From positions 1 through 12,513 of the forward strand of contig CAZXLD010000081.1 of the NCBI GenBank assembly GCA_964641965.1: DNA of 12,513 nucleotides. The letters are read 5' to 3'. The stretch comes from JAJDFU01 sp964641965 (GTDB lineage Bacteria > Bacteroidota > Bacteroidia > Chitinophagales > Saprospiraceae). Below the pieces are notes generated by a model, which was not told where the DNA came from, did not search any database, and saw only the letters and a list, made by a program, of their open reading frames with translations. Every line of letters starts with the position of its first letter. The first letter of the stretch is position 1. Shown here piece after piece: positions 7,706-12,513 of the stretch. The position numbers were made by a program, and so were the translations under genes.

Positions 7706-7737
7706 TGTTTCGGCCCCCTAATTGAACGGACGCGATT
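7706..7737 (+). repeat. Left terminal inverted repeat of the IS
   Basis: It aligns with the complement of about 9235-9267. The best-conserved parts are the outer TG.TT.G.CCCCCTA and an inner CGGAC block followed by CGATT. Gaps of two to three bases are needed between the blocks, so the inner limit is approximate. Confidence 0.75.
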
Positions 7738-7763
7738 ACAGTTCAAAATCTGTAATTTTCGTC

Positions 7764-8054
7764 ATGGCAAAACGCAAATTCACCACCGCAGACAAGCTCA
7801 AGATCGTCAAGGAAGCCGCCCAGCTCGGGGTCAAGGAGACCCTGGCCAAGTACGACATCTATCCCGCCACCTATTACTCGTGGCGTAAGAAGTTCGAGGA
7901 AATGGGCGAGGACGGATTCCGTCACGGCATGACCACCAAGCGCCTGCGCGAGCTCAAGGCCCTGGAAAAGGAGAACCAGAAGCTCAAGGAATTGGTGGCC
8001 GAGAAGGAATTGATGATCCGGGCCCTCAAAGAAGCCCGCGTAAAAAAGGACTGA
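7764..8054 (+). CDS. IS3-family transposase OrfA (DNA-binding), 96 residues
   Basis: OrfA supplies the DNA-binding half of the transposase. MAKRKFTTADKLKIVKEAAQ starts a helix-turn-helix of the transposase_8 type (about residues 5-45, with YPATYYSWRKKF as recognition helix region). A leucine-zipper-like coiled coil follows (LRELKALEKENQKLKELVAEKELMIRAL, about 60-90), used for dimerisation. The frame is open from a TTG at 7722, but that lies inside the terminal repeat; I chose the ATG at 7764, where similarity to the family begins. The gene ends at a TGA at 8052-8054, right after the slippery site that lets some ribosomes enter orfB. Confidence 0.93.
   Translation: MAKRKFTTADKLKIVKEAAQLGVKETLAKYDIYPATYYSWRKKFEEMGEDGFRHGMTTKRLRELKALEKENQKLKELVAEKELMIRALKEARVKKD
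8042..8048 (+). promoter_or_regulatory. Programmed -1 frameshift site A AAA AAG
   Basis: The heptamer A AAA AAG is in register with orfA (AAA 8043-8045, AAG 8046-8048). Slipping back one base enters the orfB frame, which is open across this point and reads KKGLSPSEKRARVRQYQS. The orfA stop follows 3 bases later. A short GGAC/GTCC stem (8048-8051 with 8059-8062) may help stall the ribosome. This is the classical IS3 route to the OrfAB fusion transposase. Confidence 0.82.
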
Positions 8055-8077
8055 GCCCGTCCGAGAAGCGTGCGCGC

Positions 8078-9193
8078 GTGCGACAATACCAGAGCCTTGG
8101 GCTGCAATTGGCTCAGGCGTTGGAAGCCTTCGGTCTGACGCGCCATCAGTACTACCATCGCCCGAAGATCTGTTCCGGGCGGGCTTCCCGGCCGGGCCGA
8201 CCGAGATCGACGCATACGGTGCATCATGACCCGGCAGGCCCTATTTCCGCGCGGCCGAACGAGCAAGTGGTCGAGCACATCCAGGCTATTCAGCGCGACG
8301 ATGATCTGCGTTGTGGCTACAAACGAATGAAAGCACAGCTGGAACTGATGGGTTATCAGATCAATGCCAAAAAAGTGTACCGCCTCATGCGCAAGAGCGA
8401 CCTCTTGCTCAAGCGCACCCGGAAATGGCGTGGGCCCTACGTTTCGCATCGCTTCGCCCGGCCCGATAAACCGCTGACCCTCTTAGAGATGGATATCAAG
8501 ATGTTCTGGGTGGAGGAGCATCGCCGCTATGCCTTCGTGCTCACCATCCTGGACACGTTCACCCGCACGGCCTTACAATGGCAGGTGGGCTACAGCATCC
8601 GTTGGCGGGAAGTCCGTCAAGCCTGGACCGAAGTGATCGAGCATCACCTGCAGCCGGCCGATATGCTGGCCGGCGGCCTTCACATCGAAGTGCGCAGCGA
8701 CAATGGTCCGCAGTTTTTGGCCGAACGCCTGCGGGCGTTCTTCGCCGAGAACCACCTCTGCCAGGTCTTTACCCATCCCTACACCCCGCAGGAGAACGGG
8801 CATGTGGAGAGCTTCCACTCCATTCTCAGCACGGCCGTGGGCCGGGAATTCTACTGGACCCTGGAACAATTGGAAGCAAGGCTGGCTGTGTTCTATGAGA
8901 AGTATAACAATGAGCGGGTGCACTCCGCCACGGCTTTCCTGCCGCCAAGGTTGTTCTGGGAAGCCTGGGAACAGGGGCTGATCAGCACCAGGATCGGCAA
9001 ACACGAAAAACGTATCTTCCGACTCACCGTCCCCCGATATCAACTATCTGGGAACTGGAGTCCCAAGGGAGTGTCTCGCTCTGATGCTTGCCGGCTCGAT
9101 GCCGGCGAGGATCAGGAAAGGAATAAAGTGGACGGCGCCGCCACTTGTTCACAACCGTCGGTACAACTATCGCCCTCGGTCGTGTCTCGCTGA
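8078..9193 (+). CDS. IS3-family transposase OrfB (DDE integrase domain)
   Basis: OrfB supplies the catalytic half, made mainly as an OrfAB fusion by -1 frameshifting at 8042-8048. The GTG at 8078 is the first usable start in the frame, but the coding frame extends back beyond the slippery site, so independent initiation may not matter. Counting from 8078: an HTH_21-like segment (about residues 63-110), then an rve/RNase H-fold domain with the triad D139 (LEMDIK), D208 (RSDNGPQF) and E244 (ENGHVESF), giving the canonical DD(35)E spacing. The last 40 residues, rich in Arg, Asp and Ser, are variable. Length is normal for an IS3 OrfB. It appears intact. Confidence 0.93.
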   Translation: MRQYQSLGLQLAQALEAFGLTRHQYYHRPKICSGRASRPGRPRSTHTVHHDPAGPISARPNEQVVEHIQAIQRDDDLRCGYKRMKAQLELMGYQINAKKVYRLMRKSDLLLKRTRKWRGPYVSHRFARPDKPLTLLEMDIKMFWVEEHRRYAFVLTILDTFTRTALQWQVGYSIRWREVRQAWTEVIEHHLQPADMLAGGLHIEVRSDNGPQFLAERLRAFFAENHLCQVFTHPYTPQENGHVESFHSILSTAVGREFYWTLEQLEARLAVFYEKYNNERVHSATAFLPPRLFWEAWEQGLISTRIGKHEKRIFRLTVPRYQLSGNWSPKGVSRSDACRLDAGEDQERNKVDGAATCSQPSVQLSPSVVSR

Positions 9194-9234
9194 AACAAAG
9201 GTATCGGCTCACATCACTATTTTCAAACCGAACG

Positions 9235-9267
9235 AATCGAAAGTCCGATTAATAGGGGGGCAAAGCA
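9235..9267 (-). repeat. Right terminal inverted repeat of the IS
   Basis: Read inward from 9267 on the - strand it starts TGCTTTGCCCCCCTATTAAT and goes on to CGGAC and CGATT, pairing imperfectly with 7706-7737. The G6 run at 9255-9260 is the counterpart of the C5 run at 7714-7718. Confidence 0.75.
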
Positions 9268-9271
9268 CTAG
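9268..9271. repeat. Target-site duplication CTAG, right copy
   Basis: It matches 7702-7705 exactly and abuts the CA terminus of the element. A 4-base duplication is within the 3-4 base range usual for IS3-family elements. Confidence 0.85.
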
Positions 9272-10842
9272 GGATAGCACCTTTACTGTCGCGTTCAGAT
9301 CCAAAAATTTTGGCATCCGAACTAGGTCAAAAATTACACGAGCTCTACCAAGAAGGTACAATAGAATCCAAGTCAGAGTCTTACAATTTGTGGGTCTCGA
9401 CCAAACTGGATGGCACCAATGATCTCGCGATGGACTCTTCATTAACCACAAAACCTTGGCAGGAAATAATACAGGCAGCCGAATCAGCAAATGCCCCGGG
9501 GCAATTCACGGCTTTTATTGGGTATGAATGGTCGTCATTGGTAGATGGGAACAACTTGCATCGTGTAGTAGTATATAGAGATGGAGGCGATAAAGCAAGG
9601 ACACGTATTCCGCTATCCTCTGAATTGAATCCAGACCCGGAAGCACTTTGGGATTGGATGGAAAAATATGAAAAAGAGACCGGCGGACGTCTTCTTGCCA
9701 TACCGCATAATGGGAATCTTTCAAACGGATTAATGTTTGATGATATCACACTTACTGACAAACGCCCGTTGGATAGAACATATGCTGAAAATCGTCGTCG
9801 TTGGGAACCACTACTAGAAGTCACACAGATGAAAGGTGATGGTGAAACTCATCCTTTTCTCTCGCCAAACGATGAATTTTCTGATTTTGAAACTTGGGAT
9901 AAAGGCAGTTTTGGTCTTGAACTAAAAACGCAGGACATGTTGCCCAGGGAGTACGCCCGAGAGGCTTTAAAACGAGGATTGGCTTACAAAGAAAAAATCG
10001 GGGTAAATCCTTTCAAGTTTGGTTTGATTGGATCTACAGATGCACATACGTCATTACCAACAACAAACGAAAATAATTTTTTCGGTAAGGTCACCCAATT
10101 AGAGCCTTCAGCAGACCCTATACGTTTCGAGGAACCGATTACTGGCAGACTTGGCGAAAAGCCTACCGGCAACTATGCCCGGGAAACTTCAGCCTCTGGA
10201 TTAGTCGCTGTCTGGGCCAACGAAAATACCCGGGAACGTATTTTTGAAGCTATGCAACGTAAAGAGATGTACGCGACAACCGGCACCAGGTTAAGAGTTA
10301 GAGTCTTTGCGGGTTACGATTTCAAGGCAGAAGATATAGAAAGAGAAGATTTTGTCGACTATGGTTATTCCAAAGGAGTCCCCATGGGAAGCGATTTAAA
10401 TAACGATAATGGAGCAACTCCTCAATTTTTAGTTCGTGCCACAAAAGATCCCGATGGGGCTAATCTAGACCGCGTGCAAATTATTAAAGGCTGGGTGGAT
10501 GCCAATGGAGAAACACAAGAACGAATTTATGATGTAGCGGTCTCTGACGATAGGTCGATCAATGCAGATGGACGCTGCACCACACCCGTGGGCACCACAG
10601 TAGACGTTGCCAATGCCAGCTATACCAATACCATTGGCGAAACTATGTTGTTCACATACTGGGAAGACCCTGATTTTAATTCTGATTTAGATGCGTTTTA
10701 CTATGTACGTGTTTTAGAAATCCCAACACCGCGTTGGACCACATACGATGCCAAGTATTTTGGCATCGATATCCCTGAAGACGTAGCAACAAGCATACAA
10801 GATCGCGCCTATACCAGTCCGATATGGTATAATGCCAATTAA
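9272..10842 (+). pseudogene. 3' part of an IS-interrupted DUF3604 gene
   Basis: Joined to 7342-7705 without the IS and one CTAG, the frame continues as DHAEG-LG-IAPLLSRSDP and gives a 644-residue protein, a normal DUF3604 length. This part holds the remaining PHP-like motifs: AIPHNGNLSNG (near 9700) and GSTDAHT (near 10030), which would complete the metal site. There is no signal peptide on it. The only nearby start, a TTG at 9310, lacks a ribosome site, so any product would be cytoplasmic and would lack the first metal motifs. The rest of the fragment is free of stops and frameshifts, so the insertion is recent. It is followed 15 bases later by the porin. Confidence 0.93.
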
Positions 10843-10857
10843 TAGAACTTTTACATA

Positions 10858-12237
10858 ATGGCTGATATACAAATTTTGAACGGATACCTCTTATACGCTT
10901 TCAGGTGTGTGGCATTAATGCTTCTGCTCCTTTGTGCCGCACAACTAGAAGCACAAACAGGAAATCAAAGTGTTTCTAAAGAGAATATAAGCACCGTTAC
11001 GGACACAACAGACCTTGCTTCAAATAATGATTTAACTCGTAAAAAAAGATTGACAGGCTCTTGGGGTGGTGCACGAAATAAATTATGGAAGTCAGGGATT
11101 GCTATATTACCCACCTTTGTAAATTTTTACCAGGGTATGGTGCAGGGTGAGGGTAATAACAACTTCGAGTTTGGAAGTAAATTCGCTCTCACAACTGTTT
11201 TTCACGGGGAGCGATTGGGACTCTGGAAAGGCTTTTTTACCATCGCACGTATGGAATATAACATGGGCCAATCTGTTAATAACAGAGGGGGAACTGCATT
11301 TCCCGTTAATGCAGCTTTGGCCTATCCAGGTATTGAAGGTGCTGATCGTTGGGATATGAACATTTATTTTATTCAGTTTTTATCGGAAACGGATAAAATT
11401 GTATTTGGAAAAATAAATAATCTTGATCTAGGTAACTTTTCTAGTTTTAGTGGTGGTCTGGGAATTCGACATTTTATGAACAATGCCTTTGTGGGGCCAC
11501 CAAATGGAATTTCAGTTCCTTATGTCTTTGGTGCATACTATATGTCAGGTAATAGTAAACGCGATTTAACTTTTGCTGTTTACGATGCCAATAGCCGGGT
11601 AAATAAATTAGGCTTTGAAGATTTATTTCAAGACGGTGTAACCTTTTTTGCATCTGCCAATCTCAACACCAACTTTTTTGAAAAAAAAGGGAAGTACGGC
11701 ATTGTAGGCGTCGCAAGTACTAAGGAGGTCCCCAACTTTAATGATTTAGCGACCTTTTTCCCTCCAGGAGGCAATACCATTTCAGAAAAGAGTCACCGGT
11801 GGAGTCTAGGCTACTTTTTTGAACAAACCCTATTTGTAAATCCGAATGATAGCTCTCAAAGCTTTGGCGTATTTGGGCAAATAGGCTTAACCGATGGTGA
11901 GGGGTCCTATGCCGACTACTACTGGCAGCTGGGGGTAAGTGGTGATAATCCCCTTATAAAGAGCAGGCGCGCAGATCGTTGGGGAATTGGGTTTGCCTAT
12001 GTCTCATTCCCTAAAGGCTTGGATGGGTTCACTATACCCGCGGTTCCCGATGTATTTCAAGGCCTTGTTGTGAACAGCAACGAATCAATTTTTGAAGCAT
12101 ATTATGAAGCTCAATTAACCCCCTGGATATCTTTAGGTATCAATTTCCAGTACATTATTCCAGGAGTTACAGAGGCTTTTGGCAATCGTAATGATAATGT
12201 AAGTTTTTTAGGGTTTAGATCGCAAATCAAATTATGA
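10858..12237 (+). CDS. OprB-type carbohydrate-selective porin, 459 residues
   Basis: An outer-membrane beta-barrel. The signal peptide has hydrophobic core CVALMLLLLCAA and probable cleavage after LEA (about residue 32). Family features: LTGSWGGARNKLWKSGI near residues 66-82, matching the OprB N-terminal 'G(D/S)WGG-R--L---GI' motif; alternating aromatic barrel strands; and NESIFEAYYEAQLTPWISL near the C-terminus, the typical OprB end strands. An internal ATG at 10918 would remove most of the n-region; I keep 10858 because the full signal peptide looks better. The known family passes sugars or aromatic acids across the outer membrane. Position after the sulfatase and DUF3604 genes suggests it admits their substrate or products (inference). 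The gap to the upstream gene is only 15 bases, so it depends on read-through past the IS or on a promoter within it. Confidence 0.9.
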   Translation: MADIQILNGYLLYAFRCVALMLLLLCAAQLEAQTGNQSVSKENISTVTDTTDLASNNDLTRKKRLTGSWGGARNKLWKSGIAILPTFVNFYQGMVQGEGNNNFEFGSKFALTTVFHGERLGLWKGFFTIARMEYNMGQSVNNRGGTAFPVNAALAYPGIEGADRWDMNIYFIQFLSETDKIVFGKINNLDLGNFSSFSGGLGIRHFMNNAFVGPPNGISVPYVFGAYYMSGNSKRDLTFAVYDANSRVNKLGFEDLFQDGVTFFASANLNTNFFEKKGKYGIVGVASTKEVPNFNDLATFFPPGGNTISEKSHRWSLGYFFEQTLFVNPNDSSQSFGVFGQIGLTDGEGSYADYYWQLGVSGDNPLIKSRRADRWGIGFAYVSFPKGLDGFTIPAVPDVFQGLVVNSNESIFEAYYEAQLTPWISLGINFQYIIPGVTEAFGNRNDNVSFLGFRSQIKL

Positions 12238-12363
12238 CATATACTTGTGCACGAGAAAACGTTGTAAAGTAAGGCGGACTTTTCCTAAAGGAGAATCTCT
12301 GCATCCTAGTGTGTATCCTACCTTAGATATAGATATTAAATATTAACCAATGGGAAACAAAGC

Positions 12364-12421
12364 GGCATACAACGATGTATATAACGCATTAAAACGCTTC
12401 ATATACGGAACGTTGTGGGCC
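12364..12421 (+). other. Site J4: complete attC-like site at the end of cassette 4
   Basis: Order: R'' GGCATACAAC (12364-12373), 3-base spacer GAT, arm GTATAT (12377-12382), loop, arm ATATAC (12401-12406), 5-base spacer GGAAC, R' GTTGTGGGCC (12412-12421). R'' is the exact complement of the start of cassette 4 (4727-4736), about 7.6 kb away. The 3/5 spacer geometry equals that of J1 and J2. Box and arm bases such as ACAAC.ATGTATA and ATACGGAACGTTGTG resemble repeats I associate with Bacteroidota intergenic regions (recall only). Confidence 0.72.
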
Positions 12422-12513
12422 ATGAGGGAAGGGCAGACAGGTGATGAAGGCTTCGATCCTGGAAGTGAGGCAGGAATCTTGGCGGAGTCTGGACACAATC
12501 TCTGCTCCCTGTT
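12413..12513 (+). other. Start of a fifth cassette, cut by the window end
   Basis: Begins after the crossover point of J4. A frame from the ATG at 12422 (MREGQTGDEGFDPGSEAGIL...) stays open to the end of the window, about 30 codons, but its composition and lack of a ribosome site do not prove it is coding. I do not recognise it. If the array rule holds, its own R'' box downstream should read GGCCCACAAC. Confidence 0.4.

Larger units (their letters stand above)
7706..9267 (+). mobile_element. IS3-family insertion sequence, 1562 bp
   Basis: The element begins TGTTTCGGCCCCCTA (7706-7720) and ends in the imperfect complement TGCTTTGCCCCCCTA (read inward from 9267). Matching continues inside with CGGAC and CGATT blocks, and the terminal TG...CA is typical of IS3. 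It carries overlapping orfA and orfB with a -1 slippery site, a DD(35)E transposase, and 4-base CTAG duplications. It is clearly GC-richer than the host genes, so it is a recent arrival from another compositional background. The intact ends, intact frames and perfect duplication suggest it may still be active. It lies in the same direction as the interrupted gene. Confidence 0.93.
4728..12412 (+). mobile_element. Cassette 4: sulfatase / DUF3604 / porin operon, interrupted by an IS
   Basis: The unit runs from the crossover in G|TTGTATGCC (4727-4736) to that in G|TTGTGGGCC (12412-12421). Its start is complementary to its own R'' GGCATACAAC (12364-12373). It is 7685 bases long, or 6119 once the insertion sequence and one copy of its target duplication are removed. 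All three genes point the same way, with gaps of about 120 and 15 bases. A three-gene metabolic unit is very large for a cassette. An alternative is that the two end sites were once separated by further sites now lost. Confidence 0.58.

Noticed and set aside
8573..9043. Long - strand frame opposite orfB
   Set aside because: A shadow frame common in GC-rich coding DNA; orfB on the + strand has the catalytic triad.
9084..9422. Open frame crossing the right end of the IS
   Set aside because: It spans the element boundary in the wrong frame for both the transposase and DUF3604.
9310..10842. Free-standing DUF3604 gene starting at a TTG
   Set aside because: The frame continues upstream to the IS border and joins perfectly with 7342-7705, so this is the tail of a broken gene.
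12261..12270. GTTGTAAAGT after the porin, looking like another R' box
   Set aside because: No paired arms precede it and its complement is absent from the next site (J4), whose R'' instead matches 4727-4736.
12350..12513. Open frame beginning MGNKAAYNDV that runs to the window end
   Set aside because: It passes straight through the J4 recombination site, so it is unlikely to be a gene; composition is uninformative.
1..12513. CRISPR array, tRNA or rRNA genes
   Set aside because: I saw no regularly spaced direct repeats and no cloverleaf or rRNA-like stretches.

Overview
The window looks like accessory DNA of a Bacteroidota bacterium, probably Flavobacteriia or a relative. Four signs point that way: AT-rich genes with little Shine-Dalgarno sequence, two lipoproteins with SC-type lipoboxes, a DUF6155-like protein, and an OprB-type porin. 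All real genes lie on the + strand.

The main observation is that the window reads as an integron-like gene-cassette array. Five sites (J0 to J4) each end in a GTT-containing box (R') and, where complete, begin with a box ending in AAC (R''). They sit at about 1-61, 908-980, 4437-4507, 4527-4736 and 12364-12421. The 10-11 bases at the START of each unit are the exact reverse complement of the R'' box at the END of the same unit. This holds for all four complete units: GTTCTGCGCA/TGCGCAGAAC, GTTGCCACAC/GTGTGGCAAC, GTTCCTGCGCA/TGCGCAGGAAC and GTTGTATGCC/GGCATACAAC. Within one site the R'' and R' boxes do not match each other. That is the expected signature of circularisable cassettes with attC-like sites inserted next to one another. 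The boxes do not fit the classical GTTRRRY core, and no integrase lies in the window, so the recombinase is unknown.

Layout. Cassette 1 (53-970) carries a small hypothetical gene and a DUF6155-like gene. Cassette 2 (971-4497) carries one 1074-residue protein: zinc ribbon, class III nucleotide cyclase, AAA/NACHT-like ATPase and helical repeats. Cassette 3 (4498-4727) has no gene and is almost entirely a large attC-like fold. Cassette 4 (4728-12412) is very large. It carries a lipoprotein arylsulfatase, a DUF3604 (PHP-like metallohydrolase) lipoprotein gene and an OprB-type porin, in operon-like order. A new cassette starts at 12413 and runs off the window.

An IS3-family element of 1562 bp (7706-9267) has inserted into the DUF3604 gene of cassette 4, duplicating CTAG. 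Removing the element and one CTAG copy restores a continuous frame of 644 residues. The element is GC-richer than its host and has orfA, an A AAA AAG slippery site and a DD(35)E orfB.

How the genes fit together (inference): the sulfatase and the DUF3604 hydrolase would act on an organic sulfate ester at the cell surface or in the periplasm, and the porin would admit the substrate or product. With DUF3604 broken, this copy of the pathway is probably impaired. The cyclase-ATPase of cassette 2 is a stand-alone signalling protein with no visible link to cassette 4.
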